From contig OY986435.1 in NCBI GenBank assembly GCA_963920525.1, positions 171,031,327 to 171,095,326 of the forward strand: a stretch of 64,000 nt of DNA. The letters are read 5' to 3'. The position numbers were made by a program, and so were the translations under genes. The notes beneath the pieces are model-generated. The model was not told the origin of the DNA. It made no database searches and saw nothing but the letters and a program-made list of their open reading frames with translations. Positions 11,625 to 22,000 of the stretch are shown one piece after another. Each line of letters starts with the position of its first letter. Positions within the stretch are counted from its first letter, which is position 1. Origin of the DNA: Dichetophora obliterata (taxonomy: Eukaryota; Arthropoda; Insecta; Diptera; Sciomyzidae).

Positions 11625-11954
11625 ATGGACGAGTACATCCCGCAGCCGACAACAATAGCACCGAAAATACCTGTTCCAGTGTATGTGCCACTACGCATCG
11701 GTCCAAAGGCACTGACGATAGAGGAGTACCGAAAACGCCAACTCCAACGAACCGAAGAAAAGCTGACAGCATACCCAAAAGTGGACATACCGAAAATACA
11801 AAAAAAGCGCGGTGGCTTAAAAGTTAAACTTCGCAAACGCCTGGCGCACCTTTTGGCCATCACTCGAAAAGAACAACAACCAAGCTGGGACATCTCAACT
11901 GCGATATGGGCAGAAATTGACAATATCCGCAAGCAGCTCAACACAAAAAAATAA
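11625..11954 (+). CDS. Small leader ORF of the LTR element, unknown function
   Basis: A 109-residue ORF starts with MDEYIPQPTT, between the primer site and gag. It is uninterrupted, rich in proline at its N-terminus (PVPVYVPLR), and then basic and helical (EEYRKRQLQRTEEK, KKRGGLKVKLRKR). I recognise no domain. It could be a separate accessory protein or a detached N-terminal part of Gag. Long shadow ORFs overlap it in other frames. This is the frame I favour because of its charge pattern, its ATG and its position directly after the primer site. Confidence 0.55.
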   Translation: MDEYIPQPTTIAPKIPVPVYVPLRIGPKALTIEEYRKRQLQRTEEKLTAYPKVDIPKIQKKRGGLKVKLRKRLAHLLAITRKEQQPSWDISTAIWAEIDNIRKQLNTKK

Positions 11955-12307
11955 AATAAATGTACGTTCCTTTCGTGGGCACTATTTTGGCAACATCAGG
12001 AGCGGTAGTCAACTCGCAAACAGAAGACGCAGAGATGGTGTAAGAAGAGATAGTGATGATGAACGCTAACAACAACAACAGCAGCAGTAACAGCAACAAA
12101 ACCGACACAATTAACATTATTGAAATATATGTCTTGTTTTTATAGTTATAGTTACATTACATTACATAGCTGTGTATTTTAAAAAATACTTAAAAAAACA
12201 ATTAAGCAGAAACTAAAACATCAACACAACTGTATAATATAAATTCATCTTAATAATTATGCAAACAAAACAACAACAAAAAATATATTTTATAAAATAC
12301 ACCACAA
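11955..12307 (+). other. Untranslated leader between the small ORF and gag
   Basis: A low-complexity stretch rich in AACAACAACAGCAGC-type triplets near 12061-12100, then AT-rich sequence. I see no gene. It could hold packaging or translation signals, but none is identifiable. Confidence 0.5.
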
Positions 12308-12997
12308 ATGGAAAAAATAATTAAAGAGGTAGAAAGAATTTATAAAAATATAATAAAAAGTCATGCCAGAGGCTACACAAGAGCTACATTAATATCCAAA
12401 CAGCAACAGCTAGAAAATTTAAAAGAACAATTTGACTTATTAGCAATTCAAAATAAAGATAGCAAAGAATTAGTAGCTTTAAAATTAGAGTTCAGTAACA
12501 TTCATTTAAATTCCCAAAAAATAATTTTAGAACAACTTAAAACAGCTGAAGACCATAATAAATTAGAAGAAGAACAAGAAGAAGAAGAAGAAGAAGAAGA
12601 AAAATCTGATACAGAACAAACACCAATAATGGCATCCTTTAGTTTAGAAACTGCCTCAAAGGCATTGCCGACGTTTTCAGGCAACTTTAATGAGTTAGAT
12701 AGTTTTCTCATTACAGCTGAATTAGTAAATAAAACATTAAGTAGTGAAGGTAAACTAGATTTTTTACAGTATGTTTACCATGCAAAATTAACAGCTAATG
12801 TGCGCACCTCATTGGGTAGCTATTTGAAGCCATCAAGTTTTGAAATTTTAAAACAACAGTTGAAAGCTAGATACATAGACAACACAACCATAGCTCAACT
12901 ACAGACTAGACTTAACTATTTACAACAACGGAACTTACGAATAAACACCTACAAAGAACAATTACTAAATATAATAGAAGGTTTAAACAGACTTTAG
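12308..12997 (+). CDS. gag: gag, 3' truncated
   Basis: The 229-residue ORF starts MEKIIKEVERIYKNI. It has an N-terminal coiled-coil-like region, an acidic run of glutamates at residues 88-98, and then the capsid-type block ALPTFSGNFNELDSFL that is typical of mdg1/412-type Gag proteins. It ends at residue 229 without a zinc knuckle. The next bases already encode RT (RKLNDKIVNDKFPLTRLEDIL) in another frame, so the Gag C-terminus and protease have been deleted. Gag would form the particle that packages element RNA. Confidence 0.8.
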   Translation: MEKIIKEVERIYKNIIKSHARGYTRATLISKQQQLENLKEQFDLLAIQNKDSKELVALKLEFSNIHLNSQKIILEQLKTAEDHNKLEEEQEEEEEEEEKSDTEQTPIMASFSLETASKALPTFSGNFNELDSFLITAELVNKTLSSEGKLDFLQYVYHAKLTANVRTSLGSYLKPSSFEILKQQLKARYIDNTTIAQLQTRLNYLQQRNLRINTYKEQLLNIIEGLNRL

Positions 12998-14180
12998 AAA
13001 GTTAAACGATAAAATTGTCAATGACAAGTTCCCTTTAACGAGATTAGAAGATATTCTAGACAAATAAGGTAGAGCGAAATGGTTCTCAACACTCGATATG
13101 ACCGCTTTTTCTACGACAAACGGACATTTTCAATTTAAACGACTACCTTTTGGACTAAAGATCTCTTCAAACAGTTTCCAACGGATGCTCACTATTGCAC
13201 TCGCAGACTTGGAATCAAATGCTTTTCTTTACGTGGATGACATAATTATCCATGGATGTAGCATAAATCACCACAACCAAAATCTAATAAAAGTATTAGA
13301 AAGACTTCAAAGACATAATTTGAAATTAAATGCGGCCAAATGTTGTTTTTTACGTCCTGAAGTAGTATATTTAGGACATCTTATCACAAGTGAAGGAGTC
13401 AGAACCGACCCAGCTAAATACGATACTGTAAAAAATTATCCAACTCCGAAAAACGCAGATGACGTTAGGCGATTCGTTGCATTCTGCAACTACTATAGAA
13501 AATTCATTCCAAACTTCGCAGATATTGCAAAGAGCCTAAACACACTCTTAAAGAAAGGCACAAGGTTTACGTGTTCGGAAGAACATCAAATAGCTTTCCA
13601 CACATTGAAAGAAAAATTAATAACTCCACCTGTATTACAATACCCAGATTTTGACAAGCCGTTCATTCTAACGACTGATGCTTCAAATTATGCCTTAGGC
13701 GCTGTACTATCGCAAGGCGAAATAGGTAAAGATTTACCAATATCTTATGCCAGCAAATCTTTGCAAAAGCATGACTTGAATAAACCAGTTATTGAGAAAG
13801 AATTATTAGCTATACACTGGGGAATAAACTTCTTCAAACCATACCTTTACGGTAGAAAATTCACTGCTATAACTGACCACAGACCACTAATCTCGTTATT
13901 TTCTCACAAAAACCCTTCCTCAAAAATTACTAGGATTCGACTCGATCTATGTGACTATGACTATGACATAATATACAAAAAAGGTAGCATGAACACTAAC
14001 GCAGACGCACTCTCAAGAATCCAACTAGACTCTGAAACTTTAAAAGAAATGATACCACAAGAAAACGATGAAATGATAAAAAGAACGTTAATTATTACAA
14101 GAGGCATGGCAAATAAAGAAGCCATTAAAAATAATGAGGCAAATGATAATAGCAATGAAAAAAATCTTTGTAGATGGTGA
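12990..14180 (+). pseudogene. pol: pol: reverse transcriptase and RNase H, internally deleted
   Basis: RT is readable from KIVNDKFPLTRLEDIL, but with an in-frame TAA before GRAKWFSTLDM. The roughly 15-20 residues that should follow the LDM motif (the LASGFHQ region) are missing, and the frame jumps straight to TAFSTTNGHFQF. FLYVDDIIIHG (active site) is intact. The connection and RNase H domains follow, with TTDASNYALGAVL, EKELLAIHWG, ITDHRPL and NADALSRI, which together provide the RNase H acidic residues. The loss next to the first catalytic aspartate should abolish RT activity. After 14150 the frame shifts again. Confidence 0.88.
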
Positions 14181-14547
14181 CAATACCCAGAAGTTTGATC
14201 AACTTCTGATATGGGATTGTATATCCATTAGTGACGTCAAGAATATGAAGAATTTAAAATTTTATACGGCCAAAAATAATGAAAATAAAATATATATTGA
14301 AAGTAATATAGTGCACGTAGCGATTAGCGATAATCCGTCGAAACCAGATTCGTTTTCGGAGAAGCTAAGATCTAAACATAATAATTTAAAAATGCATGCG
14401 GGATACAGCGATAATTCAACGAATCTAGATTCGATTTTGAAGAAACTGATATCTAAAATGAAAAATGAGAATATTGAAGAACTAGCGCTAGCCAACAATG
14501 ATAAAATATTCAAATTGTATACAAATAAAGAATTTAAAGAAGCTTAA
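14134..14547 (+). CDS. pol linker segment in a shifted frame
   Basis: An open frame of 137 codons overlaps the end of the RNase H ORF and lies before the integrase zinc finger. No domain is recognised. It occupies the linker between RNase H and integrase, so it is most likely a frameshifted piece of pol rather than a separate gene. It contains a loosely repeated pattern around PSKPDSF / STNLDSI. Confidence 0.5.
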   Translation: MRQMIIAMKKIFVDGDNTQKFDQLLIWDCISISDVKNMKNLKFYTAKNNENKIYIESNIVHVAISDNPSKPDSFSEKLRSKHNNLKMHAGYSDNSTNLDSILKKLISKMKNENIEELALANNDKIFKLYTNKEFKEA

Positions 14548-14625
14548 ACAAAGATACAACAAAATATTCAAAAAGGAAAAAATCCTCAAAGTCCTCAATT
14601 AAAAATACTAATTATAACCCACCAA

Positions 14626-15659
14626 AAAGGGTACAAGATGACCTTACGAAATTCAAACTAATCAACGATTACCATAACACAGGCCACCTAGGTGTCAGAA
14701 AAACATTAATAAAACTAAAACAAAGATATGTTTGGAAAAACATGGGCAAGATGGTAAAGAACTTAGTATCACGCTGTGATATATGTGCAAAAAGTAAACA
14801 AACACTTCACACAAAAGAACCACTCACGCTATCAGACACCCCTAACAATAGTTTTCAGACATTGTCAATTGACACTGTAGGACCATTACGAATTTCAAAC
14901 GAGTACCGCTACATACTGACAATACAATGCGAACTGACAAAATTTGTAATTGCACACCCAATGTCGACAAAAGATGCAGACACAGTTGCAAGAACATTGG
15001 TTGAGCAAGTAATTCTAAAATATGGCCACTTTCAGGTGTTGAAATCAGACAACGGCACTGAATTCAAAAATGAACTAATGCGCAAAATATGCAAGCTTTT
15101 GAAGATCGAACAAATATTTTCGACACCATACCATCACCAGACAATAGGCGCACTCGAAAGAAACCACAGGGTGCTAAACGAATTTTTATTGACAACAGCT
15201 ACTGACCACGAATGGGACAAGTGGATCCCATACTTCACATTTACGTACAACACGACCCCACACATAGACACAGGATACACACCACATGAATTAGTATACG
15301 GAAAACTAGCGTCATTACCAAATGACATTTACAATTCACAAACAAGGTTTTATGATTTCGAAAGTTACCTGAGCGAGATGCGTACTAAGTTGAATTTTGC
15401 TCTAAATAAGGCAAATGAAATGCTCATACGAGCTAAAGAAAAGCGTACTAATAAGAATTTGGACTACACAAATATACTAAGAGCAGAAATAGGAGATTTA
15501 GTTTTACTTAAAATAGAAGAAAGGAATAAACAACAATTACCGTATAAGGGCCCATTTAGAATATTAGATAGATTAGGAGTTTATACTGTAATAGATTATA
15601 ATGGAGTACATAAGAAAATACACAATAACCAACTAAAACCATATAAGGCAATAATTTAA
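14626..15659 (+). CDS. pol: pol: integrase
   Basis: Integrase inserts element cDNA into the genome. An HHCC zinc finger begins with HNTGHLGVRKT and ends with CDICAKSKQ. The DDE core has LSIDTVGPL, KSDNGTEF and TIGALERNH, with all three acidic residues present. The C-terminal domain (GDLVLLKIEERNK...YKGPFRIL) ends at an intact stop 175 bp before the 3' LTR. The longest ATG frame starts at 14742 (MGKMVKN), but the zinc finger extends upstream in the same frame, as expected for a polyprotein. This is the best-preserved coding part of the element. Confidence 0.93.
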
Positions 15660-15823
15660 TAATTTAGCAAGATAAATTAGTCAAATACATTGAAAAAAAA
15701 AATATTATATTACACTATATCATATATATATATTTATCATATTTTAATACTATTTTATTACATATATTTTGAGAATAGATGACGCGTTTAAGAAAAATCA
15801 TTGTAACCCCTAATTTTTCTCTT

Positions 15824-15834
15824 AAGGATGAGGG
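15824..15834 (+). other. Polypurine tract
   Basis: AAGGATGAGGG lies directly before the 3' LTR. It is the expected primer for plus-strand DNA synthesis. Confidence 0.8.
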
Positions 15835-16349
15835 TGTAGTGTGCTCTCGTTATACACAGTGCCGACCCTAAGTTTCGTTGTTATAAACAGCAACATATTG
15901 AGTGACTAATAAGTTAGCACTGCATTATCGGCGTGTGCTGCACTCAGTGCATGCGAATATTTTTATTACTCACTCAATATTGTTGACCGTGCCAAATTAT
16001 CATTCGTCAAACCAAAAATATGTAATTTGAATCCTTTCGATGATTCAAATTCAATATGCAAGAACGAAACGCAACATAGGTTATAATTATATTAATTAAC
16101 TAGAGAAGTATGACCATAGATTAAGACTACTAAGTAAGTTTTGTAAAAATGTTATAAAAGAGCCGAGATGGCCAACAATAAATCAGACTTTAATTAACTA
16201 CACAAGCTTGCAGATCTCTGCCTTGTTCAGTTTATTTTAAACGTCTCTGTTTGCCTTGGACATAGTTCAAGTCGGCAAACACTGCAGTTTATAGCGAAGG
16301 CAAACTCTGCCGCTATAAAAAAATAACGATCCTTAAATAAATTATAACA
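15835..16349 (+). repeat. 3' LTR
   Basis: 515 bp, matching the 5' LTR except for three substitutions: in the TTGACCGTG, AAGCTTGCAG and GCAGTTTATA contexts. It is followed by the right CCAC duplication and a short CA repeat. Confidence 0.95.
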
Positions 16350-16353
16350 CCAC

Positions 16354-16974
16354 ACACACACTCATACCCACATCGCCAACATTTATAAAAAACATAATTC
16401 GCTCTTCCATGCACACAAAAAACAAAATTTTGCATGTTCGAACATGTTTTGTGAATTACATAGCTAATCCAACAGTTCAAAATATTTGTGGTCTGGCTAG
16501 ACCATGTAGGCTAACTTAGCGCTTTTCTACTTTGAACACAATTTTTGCACCAGCAACTTAGCTGAATCATCCCGAAAATAGCTTAAATCCACTCAGAATT
16601 CATAGCTTATAGAATTCATGAAGTCTTAGATCACTATTTTGTCTTGGGAAAAAGATGTTCAACATCAAATTCAAATTTGGTCTGGCCAGACCCTGTTCTC
16701 CATCCTTGGGTTAACCACGGCGCATCGATTTGTAGAAAGTTGTATCAAAATTTCAGTTTGGATCCTCCTTATCGTGTCCTTGTTAAAACCGTAGATTTGA
16801 GGAGGAACCCGAAGGTATTTGAGCATTTGCAATTTATGAGACGAACTCATAAGGGCACACCGGCCAACCCACTTGCCCAAGTCGTGTTCACAGAAACTGT
16901 TACTATTGCATGTGCTAGAAGAAGCAGACATAGACAGAGTCTGTTGAAATTAAAAGCTCGCAAGTAGGTGCAAC
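16354..16974. other. No assignable gene; contains a 14-bp palindrome
   Basis: It holds a short CA run, an imperfect GGTCTGGCTAGACC at about 16490 and a perfect palindrome GGTCTGGCCAGACC at about 16679. A 107-codon open frame (16644-16967) has no recognisable domain, and I do not call it a gene. Confidence 0.5.
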
Positions 16975-17400
16975 CAAGTAAAAAAGTGGATCATCCTATG
17001 AGCGATCTGGGAGTGCTCCCTGAGCAACAGTGGAGTGCTACTTATTAATCCAATCTAGGTGTATTTTGTGCTCTCTTGTAACATTGCATGTCCTAGGAAG
17101 GGTAGTGCTCCCTTTAACATTCCAGAAGAGTTCAAAAGGAGCGATCAATAAATAGTTCAAATTGATCAGCAAAGGAACATTTAAAATATTTTTTTCACAG
17201 AAAATAATGATAGAGTTTCTTTAAAAGCACATGCCAAACTTTGTTTTCATTTTTTTTTTTTTATTAATTGCTCGCCTATTGATCTTATAAAACAGTAAAG
17301 GAGCATAAGGGCACAAGTGCTCACTTTTTGATATAATAAAACAGCAAAAGAACGCTCCTTTTTTGCTCCTCATGGGAGCGATCGCATATTTTTTTACTGG
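16975..17400. mobile_element. hAT-like MITE with CAAGTAAAAAA ends
   Basis: The left end CAAGTAAAAAAGTG and the inverted right end CCAGTAAAAAAATA match well. The flanking octamers GGTGCAAC and GAAGCAAC agree at 6 of 8 positions. The interior repeats GGAGCGATC and AGTGCTCC in both orientations, like subterminal transposase sites. There is no coding. Confidence 0.5.
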
Positions 17401-18531
17401 GAAGCAACTCATCATTCTCTTTCATTTTGCTCTCATTGTCACTCAATTTTATTTTCTTGACTGTAAAGCAAATTGATTTGAAAATAAACACAGACCTGAT
17501 AATTTGTAGTAACTTTATATAAACTTACTTCCAAAAAAGTTTCTTAAATTTCCTTCTATAAACAAATGTATATTGAAAAATGCAAATCCAACCAGAAATT
17601 TCATGTTTGGAACCATAATATTATGGAATTAATATTTTTCAAACTATATTTTTTTTTTTGCTTTTAAAGCATGTTTTAGGAAGTTTGAAGCCCTGCATTT
17701 TTATCTCTTTGCAGTCTTTATAATAAGACGATTCATAACACAACACAATAATTAAAAAGTTTTCAAACGAAATGGCATATACTCAGTGCGAAAAACTTAT
17801 TGTTTCTGAACATTTTGCAAAAAACCCTTCACTTCATGGACACGAGGACATGCAACGCCTTTTAAAGTGTATGATAATGAAATTAATTGAAGTTCAGTGT
17901 AATGAAAACAATTCCACCAAAAAACTCAACCCAAGTTACGTCCTGTATCCTGTTCTAGATGTTTTCGCCGCTTCCATGAAGTGAAAGGATTTCCTGCAAA
18001 CTGTTCAGACACAATAATTTCTTTCGATTTCTGGTTATGTTCAATTAACAATATTTTACACATCACACAGTATTAATTAATATTAAAGAATAATTACACT
18101 TATTAAAAACACACCGCGCTGCGTGGAAATAAAATTATTATTGTTGTAATCTTGTCTCAACCATGTCTCTTCTCAACGTGTAGAAAAAAAATAACTAACT
18201 GGGTTTCAAAAATTATGCAAATTACTTATTTTGGATCATTTTCGTTATTTCACAGCGACGTATTTTATTTGAGACATCTACTTTATTAACTTTTTTAACC
18301 TTTCTTTGAAAACCTTTCTTTGAGTAAGTTTAACTCCTACTTTTTGAATCATAATCCCAACACTTTTTTAAATTTTTCAATATGACCCTTGAATAAAAAT
18401 AAATTACTGTTTGTTCAATGCTTTTACATACTTTTTCTTCAAACATACCGCCTCTACATATTTCAATTAAAACACATGTTTGTCCATTTATGCATTGCCT
18501 CCTGTCCGACATCGAAAACGTATGTTTAAAG
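17401..18531. other. Probable intron sequence upstream of the protease exons
   Basis: AT-rich. A 70-codon open frame at 17772-17984 has no recognised domain. The stretch ends at the AG acceptor before 18532. I searched by eye for the upstream astacin exon and did not find it. Confidence 0.5.
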
Positions 18532-19090
18532 CTGCTGCTCGTTTGTTGGCAAGCGTGGCAACGGTCCACAAGCCATCTCCATCGGACGAAATTGTGATAA
18601 ATTTGGTATTGTGGTGCATGAACTGGGACATGTTGTCGGTTTTTGGCATGAACACACCCGTCCTGATCGCGAGAAACACGTGGTCATTGAGCTTAACAAC
18701 ATTATGAAGGGTCAGGACTACAACTTCAACAAACTAACGCGAGAAGAGGTTGACTCGCTAGGCATGGCATATGACTATGATTCCATTATGCATTATGCGC
18801 GTAACACATTTTCGAAGGGAACATATCTGGACACTATTCTGCCAATTGAAGTGAAGGGCAAAAAGCGACCGGAAATAGGACAACGTTTGCGTCTAAGTTC
18901 TGGCGATATTGCACAAGCTAATCTGCTTTACCGTTGTCCTCAATGTGGACGCACATTTCAGGACAGCACAGGAGCATTTGCCAGTCCAACGTACTATACG
19001 ATTGGAGCGCAAAGCAATGAGACCGAGCGTTGTGAGTGGCGCATAACGGCGACTCATGGTGAACGCATCGTGCTGCGTTTGGAAACATTG
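18532..19090 (+). CDS. tok: tok exon a: astacin catalytic half and start of CUB1
   Basis: The acceptor TTTAAAG precedes the exon. The frame just upstream has a stop, so the exon must begin here. It encodes [16 protein letters not shown], the zinc-binding helix, the third zinc histidine and the Met-turn, then CPQCGRTF at the start of CUB1. It ends at ACATTG followed by the donor GTAAGT. Confidence 0.93.
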
Positions 19091-22000
19091 GTAAGTGTGG
19101 AAATATCGATGGGTCATTGTGTTTGTTTTGTAATTTTGTTTTTTTTTTTCCACGCTCAGAATCTGCTTCATACCGATAATTGCCAAACGGACTTTTTGGA
19201 AATACGCGATGGTTACTACTATAAATCGCCATTAATTGGACGTCTTTGCGGTAAGGCAACAGCTGAGGTCATAACCACAGAATCGAGCAGAATGTTGTTG
19301 ACTTATGTAAATTCACATCGTGCGGAAGGTTATCGTGGTTTCAAGGCGGAATTCGAGAGTAAGTGAAAACATTTATACAGTTTATACAGAAAAATATCCA
19401 TTTGAAAATGTTCAAGTTGAAAAAGAAAAAAACAAATTTATTAGGTTTAACTTGAAAGCCTGCAAAGCTAGCTCAGAAAATAAATCTGCTATTTACTGTT
19501 TTTTGATACGTAATAAGATCAATTTAACAACTTACACCAGCAAAAAACTACATCATTAACTTTATGTCTCGAATGTATTATTATATCATTTGAAATTAAG
19601 TATTCCGTAGCAATACCACTTAAAACGCAATTTTTAACACTCAAAAGAAGCTTAATTTAGTGAAAAATTGAAGTGGTTGAATTTAATTAAGTTACTGAAA
19701 AATCTCTGTTCATTGCTAAAGTCACTTTTTTCTCAGCTCAAATACGCTTGACTTCATCTAAAAAACTGTGCTCATTGAATTATTTTTCGAACCATGCTTC
19801 TATCCCTTAATTTTCTCTGGTCCTTTTTTTTAGTTTTCTATCTTTTGTTGTAACTTTAATAACGGTAGAGTACTTCCATTTCAACCATTTGACGTTATTT
19901 TTTACAGCAATCTGTGGTGGAGAGCTGTCCGTTGATGATTCCGAAGGTCGTCTTGAGTCTCCTAACTATCCACTTGATTACTTGGCAAACAAGGAATGTA
20001 TTTGGAAGATAACCGTCCCAAAAGGTTACCAAGTGGCATTGAAATTCCAGTCCTTTGAAGTGGAAAATCACGATAGTTGTGTCTACGATTTTGTCGAAGT
20101 GCATGATGGACCAACACAGGAGTCACCGCTGGTGGGTGTATTTTGCGGCTACAAGCCACCACCACATATGAAGTAAGTAGAATTGGAATAGCTTGGTGGG
20201 CCATTTTGTAGTTGGCTATTCTGTGCAAGGCTGGCACTTTCAATTGCAAACACTTTTTATACTCAGAGCAACCACGTACACATGAATAATCCTCAATTTC
20301 GTATGTTTTTAATGGTTTTCGACCTTTTTTGTTTTTTGCTTCCCATCCATTAAACTTGAATTCTAGGTCAAGTGGCAACACAATGTTTGTAAAATTTGTT
20401 TCGGACACGTCTGTGCAAAAAGCTGGATTTTCAGCTGTTTTTATGAAAGAAGTCGACGAATGTGAAACACAAAATCATGGCTGTGAACAAGATTGCATTA
20501 ATACATTGGGTGGTTACGAGTGCAGTTGTCACATTGGATACGAATTGCATAGCGACAAGAAACATTGCGAAGGTGAGCATTTGTTAGAGCATTCATGAAA
20601 AAACACCGTAAAAGCACTTAAAATACACATTTGGAGAGGTATTGATCCTAGATTTTTATCGAGCTTAACCACTTCTATAAGCTTCTATTTTGTGAAAATT
20701 GAAGCACTAATCCCATTGCTGACTTAATTAGTTGAGGGTAGTTCATTTAGAGGTACTTTTTTCAGTAATTAATTTTTATTTTTTGTCATCGTATTTTTGT
20801 TCAGTGTTGTTTAACTTTATAAAGTCTTGAGAACTTTTTTTTATACGACAAATTTTCCTAACCGATGGCTTAATTGTTGAGCTGTTTAAGAACGGAGGCG
20901 AAGCCACATTTGAATGTATTAACGAGCATAATATCCTAGAAGGAAATTGAGCGACAAGGTAAAGGAAGTGGTAATCTATAGCTTCCATGGTTATACATCA
21001 CCTGCATCGATGAATTTTAACACGCGCATGTCAGAGGAAATGTAATATATCCCTCGTAACATAACGCAGTATATTTCCACCATTCTTATCCTTCTCGGTA
21101 ATACTATGCGCCAAAATGGAAAAAAATTTCTGTGATCGGTATGTCTTTATTTTTTTCTTATAGATTTCGGTCCTCTGAACACGAAAGCCGCAATAAAAAT
21201 TTTTTCTATGGGTAGGTTTTCGAGATATATATTTTTGAATTTTTGACTCGACTTTTTTTGATATAGCTCCATACATTTTAAGAAGATATGGTCTTCAGTT
21301 TAAATTGACCGATTTGGTTATCCGTTGCAAATACTAAATTTCAAGTTGTAGCTCAATATTCTCTGAATTTAGCGTAATAAATTAAAAATTTTTTAGCATC
21401 AAATTTGTGATTTATTTAATTTTATTTTTAATGGCATAAAAATCATAAAAGTAAAAAAATTGGTTGTACTTTTAAAATAACACTAAATTGAAAACATATT
21501 GATTTTAAATTGTATTTTGTTAAAAAAAAAACTTCAAAGAACTGTTTGAAGTGAAATTTTTTATGTATGATTAACTTTGTTATTTTTTAAGATATGTTTA
21601 TGATTTTGATGTCATTGTAAAGAAAATGAAGTAAATCATAAATTTTGCTGCTCTAAACAAATTTGATTTAAACCCAAAATTCTGAGATAATTGCGCCATT
21701 CTTACCTTTATATGTTTTTGATGAAAGCTTATTAAACTATTTTGATAAGCTTAAAGCACAAGATAAGTTTAAAGATAAGTCACAAGCACAAATAATGAAA
21801 TCAATTCATATAACTTTAAACTTGAATAGAAATAGAACACGTGTTCTTCGCATTGAACAGTTAAAATTCAAGGTTACGAAGATGCACGAAAATTCAAAAT
21901 AAAATGTGAAAGTAAAGCAACAAGAGCAGAAAGAGAGGACTATACATTACCACTTCACTTACTTTGGTGTGCAAAATTTCTTTTAAATAAATTTCAATGA

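Larger units (their letters stand above)
11043..16349 (+). mobile_element. Ty3/gypsy (mdg1/412-like) LTR retrotransposon, young, internally deleted
   Basis: Two 515-bp LTRs flank gag- and pol-derived sequence, with a 4-bp CCAC duplication on both sides (11039-11042, 16350-16353). The total is 5.3 kb, shorter than the 7-8 kb usual for the group. The gag 3' end, protease and RT N-terminus are missing. Integrase and the LTRs are well preserved. The LTRs differ at only three positions by eye, so insertion was recent although pol is defective. No env was seen. Confidence 0.95.

Noticed and set aside
11435..11944. 169-codon minus-strand frame over the gypsy leader
   Set aside because: It crosses the LTR end and primer site, lacks any domain, and overlaps the better-supported + strand leader ORF.
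14134..14547. Envelope or accessory gene of the gypsy element
   Set aside because: It lies between RNase H and integrase, not after pol, has no signal peptide or membrane segment, and fits a frameshifted pol linker.
16644..16967. 107-codon ORF as a host gene or upstream tok exon
   Set aside because: No astacin or other motif, no credible splice sites, and it overlaps repeat-like palindromes.
18611..19366. Single-exon protease ORF as given by the open frame
   Set aside because: The frame reads through a 69-nt GT-AG intron, and family alignment by motif shows that the exon starts earlier at 18532.
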